Source: Bradyrhizobium centrolobii
GTDB taxonomy: Bacteria; Pseudomonadota; Alphaproteobacteria; Rhizobiales; Xanthobacteraceae
DNA: 64,000 bases
Direction of reading: 5' to 3'
Assembly (NCBI RefSeq): GCF_001641635.1
Contig: NZ_LUUB01000034.1
Span: forward strand, 83,305 to 147,304
The notes beneath the pieces are model-generated. The model worked only from the letters and a program-made list of their open reading frames with translations, did no database searches and was not told where the DNA came from. This document shows positions 37,080-44,979 of the stretch, one piece after another; the first letter of the stretch is position 1, and the number at the start of each line of letters is the position of its first letter. The position numbers and the translations under genes were made by a program.

Positions 37080-37112
37080 GCGGCCTCCGGTAGCTCCCCT
37101 GCCGGAGGCCGC
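37080..37112 (+). terminator. Stem-loop after flgH
   Basis: GCGGCCTCCGG and CCGGAGGCCGC form an 11-bp perfect stem with a 10-base loop, 60 bp past the flgH stop and followed by ACGTATTTTGG. The U tract is short, so it may be an attenuating stem rather than a strong terminator. Confidence 0.6.
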
Positions 37113-37285
37113 ACGTATTTTGGGTTCGGCGACGCCAATCATGCTAGCGCCACATTCACCGCCGTCGTCCCGGCTTGACGAATCCCGGCATAGAAACCCT
37201 TCCGGGATTTAGTGAGCTCCTTCATACGCAGCTCGAACACACTGACGTAAACTCCGCGTTATTTGGATTTAGCCGAGTTTCTGCG

Positions 37286-37456
37286 ATGGACGAAGAATTT
37301 TGCCGCGAGCGTCTTAGGACCGTCCAGGAGCTTGCCGAGAAGGCCGACCCCTTCATCAAGAAGCGCCTCATGGATTTGGCCCGCCATTACGAGCGGCGTA
37401 TCGCTATCAGTGCAGGAGGAAGGGAAGCCTCGGAATCAGAGCGGCAATCAAAATAG
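37286..37456 (+). CDS. Small conserved helical protein
   Basis: A 56-aa protein starting at ATG 37286: MDEEFCRERLRTVQELAEKA, then DPFIKKRLMDLARHYERRI. I have seen this short D-P-F-x-K-K-R-L helical family in bradyrhizobia, usually as free-standing small genes of unknown role. The frame is open upstream to 37175 but that part looks non-coding. The ribosome site is weak. Confidence 0.6.
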   Translation: MDEEFCRERLRTVQELAEKADPFIKKRLMDLARHYERRIAISAGGREASESERQSK

Positions 37457-37567
37457 CCGCGAGGATCGCAAACCAGCCCTTCGCGTCGAAGCCAGGGCTG
37501 GGTCAAGCCCGGCCATGACGCCTTTGGCAAGCAGTGTCGAGAGGAAAAGCGCGGAGACGTCAGACTT

Positions 37568-38347
37568 TCAGCTGAACTCCGCCTCCACCGTCCCCAGCCC
37601 GTCCAGTTCCATCCGCACCTTGTCACCGGCTTTCAGCCACAGCGTCTTGACCAGGCTCCCCGTCAGCACGAGCTGCCCCGCATGCAGCCCCTTGCCTTCG
37701 GCGGCGAGGTGGTTGGCGAGCCAGGCGAGCGCGTTGTGGGGATGGCCGAGTACGTCGGCGCCGGTGCCCTGGCTAACCTCCTCGCCGTTGACGATGGCGC
37801 GGCCTTTGACCGCCTTCAGGTCCGGCACATTGGAACGCTCGACCGCCGGCCCGAGCACGCAGCCGGCGGCGAAGAAATCGTCCGCGATCAGCGTCGGCGC
37901 CCCCATCGTCTCCCACTTCACGTAGCGGTCGTCGACGATCTCGATCGCGGGATGATAGGCGTCAATGGCCTCGCCGACCCATTCCGCCGTGAACGGCGCC
38001 TCACCGGGGGCAAGGTCGCGCTTAAGCCGCACCGCGATCTCACATTCGACGCCGACGCGGACATAGTCGGACGCGGCGAGCTTCGCGCCGCTCTCGTGCA
38101 CGCCCTTCTCGAACACGCCGCCGCCGCAGGGGTGGGGGATGCCGATATAGTCCTGCATGACCTGGCTGGTGCAGCCGATCTTGTAGCCGACAAGCGGCCC
38201 GACATTCGGCATCAGGAGATCATGCAGGGCGCGCTGGACCTGATAGCCCTCGGCCTCGTCGGCCGGGGGAACCTCCAGCGCCGCAAGCGGCGCATGGTTG
38301 CGGCGCGCGAGTGCGATTGCCTTTGCGGCTTTGAGAATCTTGTCCAT
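37568..38347 (-). CDS. 2-keto-4-pentenoate hydratase/FAH-family protein
   Basis: A 259-aa protein from ATG 38347, with GGGAGG upstream. The MhpD/FAH fold is indicated by VGYKIGCTSQVMQDYIGIPHP, VGVECEIAVRLKRDL (the metal-binding E-x-E region) and HPAIEIVDDRY. Members hydrate 2-hydroxypentadienoate or decarboxylate oxalocrotonate in aromatic meta-cleavage. The cognate pathway genes are absent here, so the substrate is open. Confidence 0.85.
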   Translation of the reverse strand: MDKILKAAKAIALARRNHAPLAALEVPPADEAEGYQVQRALHDLLMPNVGPLVGYKIGCTSQVMQDYIGIPHPCGGGVFEKGVHESGAKLAASDYVRVGVECEIAVRLKRDLAPGEAPFTAEWVGEAIDAYHPAIEIVDDRYVKWETMGAPTLIADDFFAAGCVLGPAVERSNVPDLKAVKGRAIVNGEEVSQGTGADVLGHPHNALAWLANHLAAEGKGLHAGQLVLTGSLVKTLWLKAGDKVRMELDGLGTVEAEFS

Positions 38348-38439
38348 TGGCGCCGCCTCCCACGCTACGCGAGTTGTGCGTCGCAGTTCAGCATCCCCGC
38401 CCCGGCCTGACAAGCGCAGGCCGCGCGGCGCGGCCGGCC

Positions 38440-39468
38440 TCACGCCTTGACCAGGCCGAGCCGGATCAGGCTCTCGGCCGTGCTGAGGATCGCCTCCTCG
38501 TTGGAGCGCGGCTGCCAGCCAAGCAGCCGCCTAGCCTTGGCGCTGGTCGATTTGCGCACCTTGCCAAGCATCGGCACGACCCCGCGCAGCAGCGGAATCC
38601 GATTCGCCGCCAGACGCACCACCCAGTCCGGGGCCTGCAACCGTGGAACCCGGCGCGCTCTCGGCCCGAGTTCCCGTCGCAATATCCTGGCGATGTCGAG
38701 GATCGATAGCGTCTCGCCGGAGACTGCGATGAAGCGCTCGCCCTTGGCCTCGGGCGCCGTCATCGCACGCAGATGCAGGTCGGCCACGTCGCGCACGTCG
38801 ACCACGCCGAAATGGACCCGCGGCACCGCCGGCATGGCGCCGTCGAGCAGCGATTTGACGATCTCGATCGAGCCGGAGAAGTCCGGACCCAGGACCGGGC
38901 CGAAAATGCCGGTGGGATTGACGACGGACAATTCGAGCCCGCCGCCCTCTCGCGCGACGAAATCCCAGGCTGCCCGTTCGGCCAGCGTCTTGGATTTCGG
39001 GTAGGGCTGCACGTCCGCGCCATCGAGATTGGTCCAGTCGGTCTCGTCAAACGGCTTCTCCTGCGGCGGGTGACCGTAGCCGATCGCCGCCAGCGAGGAG
39101 GTGATGACGACGCGCCTGACGCCGGCGTCGCGCGCGGCGCGCAGCACGCGAAGCGTGCCGTCACGGGCCGGCATGATCATCTCATTCTCGTCCTTCGGCA
39201 CCCTGGTCGACAAAGGCGAGGCGACGTGGAGCACGTAGTCGCAACCTGTGACCGCCTCGCGCCAGCCCTCGTCCCCGGTTAGATCGGCCGTGAAGAACGA
39301 CAGGCTTTCGGGCGACGCCGCCCCGCCCTCGCGCAGCATCGCCAGCACGTCGTCGCGTCGGTCCGGCCGGCGGACCGTGGTCTGTACCTGATGGCCGGCC
39401 GCCAGCAATTGCAGGACAGCATGGATGCCGACGAAACCCGACCCGCCCGTGACCAGAACAGTGCTCAT
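38440..39468 (-). CDS. NAD(P)-dependent epimerase/dihydroflavonol-reductase-type SDR
   Basis: A 342-aa extended SDR. The nucleotide-binding motif GGSGFVG (8-14), the substrate strand VVITSSLAAIGYG and the catalytic YPKSK (Tyr156, Lys160) are all present. C-terminal motifs (DVRDVADLHLRAM) match the dihydroflavonol 4-reductase/cinnamoyl-CoA reductase group, which in bacteria reduce ketones or aldehydes. It is divergent from an HxlR regulator across 95 bp, so it is probably that regulator's target. Confidence 0.85.
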   Translation of the reverse strand: MSTVLVTGGSGFVGIHAVLQLLAAGHQVQTTVRRPDRRDDVLAMLREGGAASPESLSFFTADLTGDEGWREAVTGCDYVLHVASPLSTRVPKDENEMIMPARDGTLRVLRAARDAGVRRVVITSSLAAIGYGHPPQEKPFDETDWTNLDGADVQPYPKSKTLAERAAWDFVAREGGGLELSVVNPTGIFGPVLGPDFSGSIEIVKSLLDGAMPAVPRVHFGVVDVRDVADLHLRAMTAPEAKGERFIAVSGETLSILDIARILRRELGPRARRVPRLQAPDWVVRLAANRIPLLRGVVPMLGKVRKSTSAKARRLLGWQPRSNEEAILSTAESLIRLGLVKA

Positions 39469-39540
39469 GTCGTAAATCCCTCGATCATCAGGGCCGGCAA
39501 ATTCGTTCCGCCATACCCTGCTACGGGCCGCATCTGGTCA

Positions 39541-39562
39541 CTATCTTCTTGGGAACAAGTAG
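39541..39562. promoter_or_regulatory. Putative HxlR operator
   Basis: An imperfect palindrome built on CTTGGGAACAAG, flanked by CTATCTT on the left and TAG on the right. It ends two bases before the HxlR start at 39564. The position suggests autoregulation and control of the divergent SDR gene. Confidence 0.4.
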
Positions 39563-39563
39563 A

Positions 39564-39959
39564 ATGAATTTCGAGACCGGTATGGAAAACCTGACCACCG
39601 CAGCTTGCGACGACGATTGCGACTGCACCCCCGACCCGGCGCTGCTTGCCGATTTCAAGCATGCGATCCATGCGCTCGGCGGCAAGTGGAAGCTCGAGAT
39701 CCTGTTCGCGCTGATGAACGGGGCCATGCGCTTCGGCGCACTGCGGCGGTCGATCGGCGGCATCACCCAGCATATGCTGACCACGCAACTGCGCGAACTC
39801 GAGCAGGATGGCCTGGTGTTGCGGACCGCCTTCGACGAGAAGCCGTTGCGGGTGGAATACGAACTGACCGATGCGGCGTACGGCCTGTTGCCGGCGTTTA
39901 AGGAATTGTTGAACTGGTCCAGGCTTTATGGAGGCGCGCGGCTCCCGCAGCTTGCGTGA
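39564..39959 (+). CDS. HxlR-family regulator with N-terminal cysteine cluster
   Basis: A 131-aa winged-helix dimer. The HxlR core is ALGGKWKLEILFALMNGAMRFGALRRSIGGITQHMLTTQLRELEQDGLVLR followed by VEYELTDAAYGLLP. The N-terminus carries an unusual acidic cysteine cluster, ACDDDCDCTPD (Cys15, 19, 21), where related sensors have one redox cysteine. ATG 39564 is used; ATG 39582 would still retain the cluster. Confidence 0.87.
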   Translation: MNFETGMENLTTAACDDDCDCTPDPALLADFKHAIHALGGKWKLEILFALMNGAMRFGALRRSIGGITQHMLTTQLRELEQDGLVLRTAFDEKPLRVEYELTDAAYGLLPAFKELLNWSRLYGGARLPQLA

Positions 39960-40068
39960 TTGCCAGCGATGCTTGATGCCACCGGGCTGCCGTCTCAACC
40001 CTCGAGTCGAACTCATTGATGCGACTCGCAAAACTTCCCCCACTTGAGGTGAAGGCTGTTTCTCAGGT

Positions 40069-40084
40069 GAACTCACGTGAGTTC
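40069..40084. promoter_or_regulatory. Perfect 16-bp palindrome
   Basis: GAACTCACGTGAGTTC, fully self-complementary with no spacer. It lies 110 bp after the HxlR gene and 156 bp past the dksA stop. It looks like a dimeric-regulator operator, but no promoter or start codon is obvious nearby. I see nothing else in 39960-40200. Confidence 0.4.
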
Positions 40085-40204
40085 GGAGGAATTGAGTCTA
40101 GCCCATTGATCGCGATTCACTTTTCGTGATTGCGGTCGTGAGCCGACACGCGGCTACAAGCAGCAGGCAAAAACTCTCAACACGGCGCGAACGGCGCCTG
40201 TTGT

Positions 40205-40235
40205 CTCTTAAATGAAGAGCCGCACTTGGCGGCTC
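40205..40235 (-). terminator. Terminator of dksA
   Basis: The reverse strand reads GAGCCGCCAAGTGCGGCTC, a 7-bp stem, followed by TTCATTTAAG. It begins 6 bp past the dksA stop. Confidence 0.75.
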
Positions 40236-40240
40236 GTAGT

Positions 40241-40651
40241 CTATTCGTCGCGATAGACCTTCTCGCGCTTCTCGTGGCGCTCCTGCGCCTCCACCGAGAG
40301 CGTTGCGATGGGCCGCGCTTCGAGCCGCTTCAACGAGATCGGCTCGCCGGTTTCCTCGCAATAGCCGTAGGTGTTGTCCTCGATGCGCTGGAGCGCGGCG
40401 TCGATCTTGGCGATCAACTTGCGCTGGCGGTCGCGGGCACGAAGTTCGATGGCACGGTCGGTTTCGGACGAAGCCCGATCGGCGAGATCGGGGTGGTTCA
40501 CGTTCTCCTCCTGCAGGGCCTGCAGGGTGAGCTTGGACTCTTTGAGGATCTCATCCTTCCAGGCGAGGAGCTTCAAACGGAAGTACTCCTTCTGCCGGTC
40601 GTTCATGAAAGGCTCTTTTTCGGTCGGTCGGTAGTTTTTCAACTTTTCCAA
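40241..40651 (-). CDS. dksA: DksA, RNA polymerase secondary-channel factor, cysteine-poor
   Basis: A 136-aa DksA that with ppGpp tunes transcription initiation. The coiled-coil tip DLADRASSETDRAIELRARDRQRKL keeps the acidic and Ala tip residues needed for activity. Of the four zinc cysteines of E. coli DksA only the first remains (YGYCEETGEPI); the others are Thr, Ser and Ala (ATLSVEAQERHE). So it probably folds without zinc, as in other alphaproteobacteria. The start may be Met1 or the internal Met16. Confidence 0.92.
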   Translation of the reverse strand: MEKLKNYRPTEKEPFMNDRQKEYFRLKLLAWKDEILKESKLTLQALQEENVNHPDLADRASSETDRAIELRARDRQRKLIAKIDAALQRIEDNTYGYCEETGEPISLKRLEARPIATLSVEAQERHEKREKVYRDE

Positions 40652-40819
40652 GGGCGGCCTATCTTTTTAAGCAACGACTCGCAACGAAACGGGTCCGTTG
40701 AGCCGGGCCTTATATAGCGGCCTCCTGTGACAGACAATATTTCCCTGTTCGCGCAGTTACCGCCCCCAAGCCCTTGCACAGGAAGGTATATCCGGAAGAG
40801 CCCAGGGGCTGCTGAAGGC

Positions 40820-41431
40820 TCAATAGCCGACGGTGAAACGCTGCCTCAGATGGGCCGGGCGCTCGATCTCATCGGCGAGCGCGATGGCGTAGTCGGCGAA
40901 GGTGATCCAGCTTTTCCCGTTCGCATCTGCGAGAAGCTGATCGGTCCCCAGTCGGAACTTGCCTGTGCGTTCCCCTTCAATGAACAGCGCCGACGGCGAG
41001 ATGAAGGTCCAGTTCAGGTCCTTCTCCTGCCGCAGCAGGTCCAGGAAGACGGAGCCTGCCTCCGCCTCGGCCTTGTATTGCGTCGGAAATCCGGGAGTTG
41101 TGACCAGCTTCACGCCGGGCGCGACCTCGAGGCTTCCGGCTCCGCCGACCACAAGGTAACGGCCCACCTTGGAGTCCTTCGCCGCGCCGATCAGCTTGTG
41201 CGGGTCGCTCGCCAGGAAGTGCACGGAACTCACCGCAACGTCGTGTCCGACCCAGAGCTTGGTCAGGCCGGCTTGGTCGAGCACGTCCCCTTTGCTGGGG
41301 GTGACGTTCGGCAGCGCAGCGATCTTCTCGGGGTTCCGGGCGATGGCGGTAACACTATGGCCACGGCGCGACAGTTCCTTGGTGATCTCCGAACCGGCCC
41401 GGCCCGAGGCGCCGGCGACAGCGATTTTCAT
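40820..41431 (-). CDS. NAD(P)-binding NmrA/YwnB-type oxidoreductase
   Basis: A 203-aa short Rossmann protein. The N-terminal MKIAVAGASGRAGSEITKEL carries the GASGxxG motif of atypical SDRs. YLVVGGAGSLEVAPGVKL and LNWTFISPSALFIEGERTGKF are typical of the YwnB/NmrA-like group of stress-linked NAD(P)H proteins. It is divergent from an HxlR regulator with one conserved cysteine, so it is likely induced by electrophiles or quinones (inference). Confidence 0.85.
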   Translation of the reverse strand: MKIAVAGASGRAGSEITKELSRRGHSVTAIARNPEKIAALPNVTPSKGDVLDQAGLTKLWVGHDVAVSSVHFLASDPHKLIGAAKDSKVGRYLVVGGAGSLEVAPGVKLVTTPGFPTQYKAEAEAGSVFLDLLRQEKDLNWTFISPSALFIEGERTGKFRLGTDQLLADANGKSWITFADYAIALADEIERPAHLRQRFTVGY

Positions 41432-41499
41432 GGAAGGCTCCTTTGCTTCTGCGGTAACTATAGGTGACTAGATATCGCAAAGGACGCTGGTGTTAAGAG

Positions 41500-41512
41500 A
41501 GCACTTTGTGCT
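41500..41512. promoter_or_regulatory. Inverted repeat in HxlR/oxidoreductase divergent region
   Basis: AGCACTTTGTGCT, two 5-bp arms with a 3-base spacer, 60 bp upstream of the HxlR start and 70 bp from the divergent oxidoreductase start. Candidate operator. Confidence 0.35.
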
Positions 41513-41571
41513 TACCTGATTACGCTGGAGTGACCGGCAAGCGTAACCGGAACGGAGCGCGAGGAACCGAC

Positions 41572-41943
41572 ATGAAGCCCGACGTCTATGCAGCCAACTG
41601 CCCGACGCGCCAGATCCTCGATCGTGTCGGCGACAAATGGGCGGTGCTGATCCTGTTGCTGCTGCGGGAGGAGCCGATGCGTTTCAATCAGTTGCGTCGC
41701 ACGATTGAAGGCATCTCGCAGAAGATGCTGAGCCAGGTTCTCAAGTCGCTCGAACGCGACGGCCTGATCAAGCGCCACGCCATCGCAACCGTGCCGGTGA
41801 CGGTGGAATATTCGATCACTCAGCTCGGCGTGACACTGGCCGCCGCAGTCGATCCCTTGCGCGACTGGGCCGAGCAAAACCTGAAGGACGTGCTCGCCGC
41901 CCAGCGCCGCTACGACGCGCAGCAGAAGGAAGAGGCGGCGTAA
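41572..41943 (+). CDS. HxlR-family regulator with single N-terminal cysteine
   Basis: A 123-aa regulator from ATG 41572, preceded by GAGGAA. The core is ILDRVGDKWAVLILLLLREEPMRFNQLRRTIEGISQKMLSQVLKSLERDGLIKR. Cys10 in AANCPTRQ is the position used as an oxidation/quinone sensor in YodB/QorR-type members. It probably represses the divergent NAD(P)-binding gene until oxidised (inference from family). Confidence 0.88.
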   Translation: MKPDVYAANCPTRQILDRVGDKWAVLILLLLREEPMRFNQLRRTIEGISQKMLSQVLKSLERDGLIKRHAIATVPVTVEYSITQLGVTLAAAVDPLRDWAEQNLKDVLAAQRRYDAQQKEEAA

Positions 41944-42138
41944 AGCTTCCGATGAAACTGCCGAGAAGTACGACGCCGGAGCAACAAATGACACTGTCAT
42001 GCGCGACTTGACCGGCGCATCCAGTACGCCGCGGCCTCTCGGTTCGACGACTGCTGTCTCTGGAATTCTGAATTGCCCGGTCAAGCCGGGCAACGACATG
42101 CGGAAAGAGTCTTCGAAGCGAGGAAAGGAGTCCGCGGC

Positions 42139-42552
42139 TCAGCCCTGACCGGCCTTGGCAAGTTCAACCTCGACGCGCAGCTCGATCTCGGAGAGCACGG
42201 CATCGAGGCCGGGATCACCGGACGACGACTTCAAGTTCGCCGCCGCATCGCGCAGCCGCATCACGGTCGAGGCGTCGAGATTGCCGGACAGAAGTCCCAT
42301 CTTGAGATCGTCGAGCACGTCGAGCGCGGTCTTGCCGCGCGCGACTGAGCGCTTGCGCCGCTCGACCGGATCCTCCTCGATGCCTTGCAGCGCGAGCAGC
42401 GCATCGATGTTGGCGGCGGCCTTCGGCGCGGACGCCGCGCGCGTCTCCTGCGCCGACGAGGTGTCGGGCAGCACGAAGGTGCCGGAGCCCGTCCGCCTGG
42501 CCTGGCTGGCCGGCGTTCCAAGCGTGGTGCCGTTCGGTCCGTAGATGCGCAT
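42139..42552 (-). CDS. fliX: FliX, flagellar assembly checkpoint regulator
   Basis: A 137-aa protein. In Caulobacter FliX links early basal-body assembly to FlbD, the sigma-54 activator. N-terminal MRIYGPNGTTLG and TGSGTFVLPDTSSA, then ALLALQGIEEDPVERRKRSVARGKTALDVLDDLKMGLLSG, match the family. It is divergent from flgI, the same layout as in Caulobacter. A near-CtrA box lies 46 bp upstream. Confidence 0.9.
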   Translation of the reverse strand: MRIYGPNGTTLGTPASQARRTGSGTFVLPDTSSAQETRAASAPKAAANIDALLALQGIEEDPVERRKRSVARGKTALDVLDDLKMGLLSGNLDASTVMRLRDAAANLKSSSGDPGLDAVLSEIELRVEVELAKAGQG

Positions 42553-42597
42553 CGAAGCAATCCGGGTGATCGATGCGCCACCTTCACCGCATTATGG

Positions 42598-42612
42598 TTA
42601 ACGAGCCGTAAA
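42598..42612 (-). promoter_or_regulatory. CtrA box upstream of fliX (one mismatch)
   Basis: The reverse strand reads TTTACGGCTCGTTAACCATA. The left half is TTTA rather than TTAA; the right half and extended CGTTAACCAT core are perfect. It is 46 bp before fliX. Confidence 0.7.
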
Positions 42613-42730
42613 CCGCCCGGCAAAATCTGCCGGCAGGCGGCAGTTTCGCGCCTCAGGACGAACGCCGCCTGACGCTAGTCGAAACAGGTTTATTCAACCT
42701 ATTCAATCGCCTAACCCCACTGCCCCAGCC

Positions 42731-42746
42731 TGGCACAGCGCTCGCA
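42731..42746 (+). promoter_or_regulatory. Sigma-54-type promoter of flgI operon
   Basis: TGGCACAGCGCTCGCA, with a perfect TGGCAC -24 element, exact GG-N10-GC spacing and a TCGCA -12 element. It lies 77 bp upstream of the flgI start. Confidence 0.75.
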
Positions 42747-42822
42747 TGGAGAGGTTCGGACCAGCTCGTCATGGGAGTGTCGCAGCAGGTCCTTCGATTT
42801 GAGGAGCCTCGGGGAGCAGAGG

Positions 42823-43947
42823 ATGCCAGGCGTTCGTTGGGTGAGGATTCTTGGGGTGGCCTGCGCCGCGCTGTCAGCGCTGGCGCTGTCGGTCACGTCG
42901 GCAGCTGCGACCTCGCGCATCAAGGACCTCGCCAATATCGAAGGCGTGCGGCAGAACCAGCTCATCGGCTACGGCCTCGTCGTCGGCCTCAACGGCACCG
43001 GCGACACGCTCAACAACATCCCCTTCACCAAGCAATCGCTGCAAGCGATGCTCGAGCGCATGGGCGTCAACATCCGCGGCGCCACCATCCGCACCGGCAA
43101 CGTCGCCGCCGTGATGGTGACCGGCAACCTGCCGGCCTTCGCCACGCAAGGCACGCGCATGGACGTCACCGTCTCCGCACTTGGCGACGCCAAGGATCTG
43201 CGCGGCGGCACCCTGCTGGTCACTCCCCTGCTCGGCGCCGACGGCAACGTCTACGCGGTCGCGCAGGGCACGCTCGCCATCTCCGGCTTCCAGGCCGAAG
43301 GCGAGGCCGCCAAGATCGTGCGCGGCGTGCCGACGGTCGGCCGCATCGCCAACGGAGCCATCATCGAGCGCGAGATCGAGTTCGCACTCAACCGCCTGCC
43401 CAACGTGCGCCTGGCGCTGCGCAACGCCGACTTCACCACCGCCAAGCGCATCGCGGCCGCGATCAACGACTATCTCGGCGTCAAGTCCGCCGAGCCGCTC
43501 GATCCCTCCACGGTGCAGCTTTCGATCCCGCCGGAGTTCAAAGGCAACGTGGTCGCCTTCCTCACCGAGATCGAGCAGCTTCAGGTCGATCCTGACCTCG
43601 CGGCCAAGATCATCATCGACGAACGAAGCGGCATCATCGTGATGGGCCGCGATGTCCGTGTCGCCACGGTGGCGGTCGCGCAGGGCAACCTCACCGTCAC
43701 GATCTCCGAGAGCCCGCAGGTCAGCCAGCCCAACCCGCTGTCGCGCGGCCGCACCGTGGTCACGCCGCGCACCAGCGTCGGGGTCACCGAGGACGGCAAG
43801 AAGTTCGCCGTCGTCAAGGACGGCGTCTCGCTCCAGCAGCTCGTCGACGGCCTCAATGGCCTCGGCATCGGCCCGCGCGACCTCATCAGCATCCTTCAGG
43901 CGATCAAGGCCGCCGGTGCGATCGAGGCCGACATCGAGGTGATGTGA
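42823..43947 (+). CDS. flgI: FlgI, P-ring protein
   Basis: A 374-aa periplasmic ring subunit around the rod. ATG 42823 is chosen (GGGGAG upstream; signal peptide MPGVRWVRILGVACAALSAL, cleavage near SAAA-TSR). Hallmarks are RIKDLANIEGVRQNQLIGYGLVVGLNGTGD, NVAAVMVTGNLPAFATQGTRMDVTVSALGDAKDLRGGTLL and the C-terminal LVDGLNGLGIGPRDLISILQAIKAAGA. It overlaps the next gene (TGATG). Confidence 0.97.
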   Translation: MPGVRWVRILGVACAALSALALSVTSAAATSRIKDLANIEGVRQNQLIGYGLVVGLNGTGDTLNNIPFTKQSLQAMLERMGVNIRGATIRTGNVAAVMVTGNLPAFATQGTRMDVTVSALGDAKDLRGGTLLVTPLLGADGNVYAVAQGTLAISGFQAEGEAAKIVRGVPTVGRIANGAIIEREIEFALNRLPNVRLALRNADFTTAKRIAAAINDYLGVKSAEPLDPSTVQLSIPPEFKGNVVAFLTEIEQLQVDPDLAAKIIIDERSGIIVMGRDVRVATVAVAQGNLTVTISESPQVSQPNPLSRGRTVVTPRTSVGVTEDGKKFAVVKDGVSLQQLVDGLNGLGIGPRDLISILQAIKAAGAIEADIEVM

Positions 43948-44312
43948 TGCAGACGGGCATGATCAATACCGCGCATGTCGTGTCGTCGGCCTTCGCCGTG
44001 CAGAGCCGCAACGGCCGCCCCGACTTCGAGCTCGCCGCCGCGCTGCAAAAGGTCTCGTCGCAGCAGCAGGCCAAGGCGCAGAAGACTGCCACCGACTTCG
44101 AGGGCATGTTCCTCAACGCAATGTTCTCGCAGATGACCTCGGGCCTGAAGGGCGAAGGTCCGTTCGGCGACACGCCGGGCACCGGCGTCTGGCGTTCAAT
44201 GCTGACCGAGCAATACTCCAAGAACTTTGCCAATGCCGGCGGCGTCGGCGTGGCCAGTGAAGTCTACCGCACCCTCATCCTGCAGCAGGCGAAAACCGTC
44301 CGCACGGCATAA
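43947..44312 (+). CDS. flgJ: Rod-binding protein (FlgJ N-domain/CheL)
   Basis: A 121-aa rod cap or scaffold lacking the muramidase domain of enteric FlgJ. ATDFEGMFLNAMFSQMTSGLKGEGPFGDTPGTGVWRSMLTEQYSKNFANAGGVGVASEVYR is the rod-binding domain signature. It corresponds to Caulobacter CheL, which lies after flgI. The start is coupled to the flgI stop. Confidence 0.93.
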   Translation: MQTGMINTAHVVSSAFAVQSRNGRPDFELAAALQKVSSQQQAKAQKTATDFEGMFLNAMFSQMTSGLKGEGPFGDTPGTGVWRSMLTEQYSKNFANAGGVGVASEVYRTLILQQAKTVRTA

Positions 44313-44323
44313 GGTCAACCAAC

Positions 44324-44821
44324 ATGAACCAGTTCAACGCATCCCGTCAGCCGATGCCCGCTCCGCGCACCGTGGCCACGCCCGGCAACGCCGAGGCACG
44401 CAAGCTCGCCGGGGACCTGATGGACGCGATGAACGCCCTGCTCGGACTGATCGAGCGCGAGACCGATCTCGTGCGCGCCGGCAAGCTCCGCGAGGCAATG
44501 GCCTTCGAGAGCCAGAAGCAGGAGCTGTCGCGACGCTATGTCGGGGCCGTCAGCCAGCTGAAGGCGAGCCAGGCCCAGTTCGCCAAATCCGCGCCGGAGT
44601 TGCTCTCGACGTTGCATCGTCACCACGACGCCTTCCGCGCGATGCTCCAGGTCAATCTCACCGTGCTCGCGACCGCGCATGCGGTGAGCGAGAGCGTGGT
44701 GCGCGGCGTCAATGCCGAGATCCAGAAACGCAACGTGCCGAACACCTATACGGCAGCGGGACGTCGCGCCACTCCCGGCCCGCGCCACGTCACCCCGCTC
44801 GCGGTCAGCCGCTCGCTCTGA
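44324..44821 (+). CDS. flbY: FlbY/FlgN-like flagellar chaperone
   Basis: A 165-aa helical protein. ARKLAGDLMDAMNALLGLIERETDLVRAGKLREAMAFESQKQELSRRY is FlgN-like (export chaperone for hook-junction proteins FlgK and FlgL). The position after flgI-cheL matches Caulobacter flbY. A short Pro/Thr/Arg-rich tail ends the protein. It is third in the flgI operon. Confidence 0.75.
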   Translation: MNQFNASRQPMPAPRTVATPGNAEARKLAGDLMDAMNALLGLIERETDLVRAGKLREAMAFESQKQELSRRYVGAVSQLKASQAQFAKSAPELLSTLHRHHDAFRAMLQVNLTVLATAHAVSESVVRGVNAEIQKRNVPNTYTAAGRRATPGPRHVTPLAVSRSL

Positions 44822-44853
44822 GCGCGCGCGAAACAAGCGACAATTTTACGAAA

Positions 44854-44881
44854 AACCGCGCGGCGATGTCGTCGCGCGGTT
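44854..44881. terminator. Stem-loop after flbY
   Basis: ACCGCGCG and CGCGCGGT arms form a strong stem. The poly-T side is on the reverse strand (CGCGCGGTTTTTCG), so it would terminate leftward transcription. For the rightward flgI operon it may act as a 3' stabilising stem. Confidence 0.5.
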
Positions 44882-44979
44882 AGGCACGTTTCGTAACCGG
44901 ACCTTCAATCCTGACGTTCCATGGTTGCGCGATTAGAGGGGTTGGGATTTGACTCAGACGAGGCAACCAGGAGGCTGCC

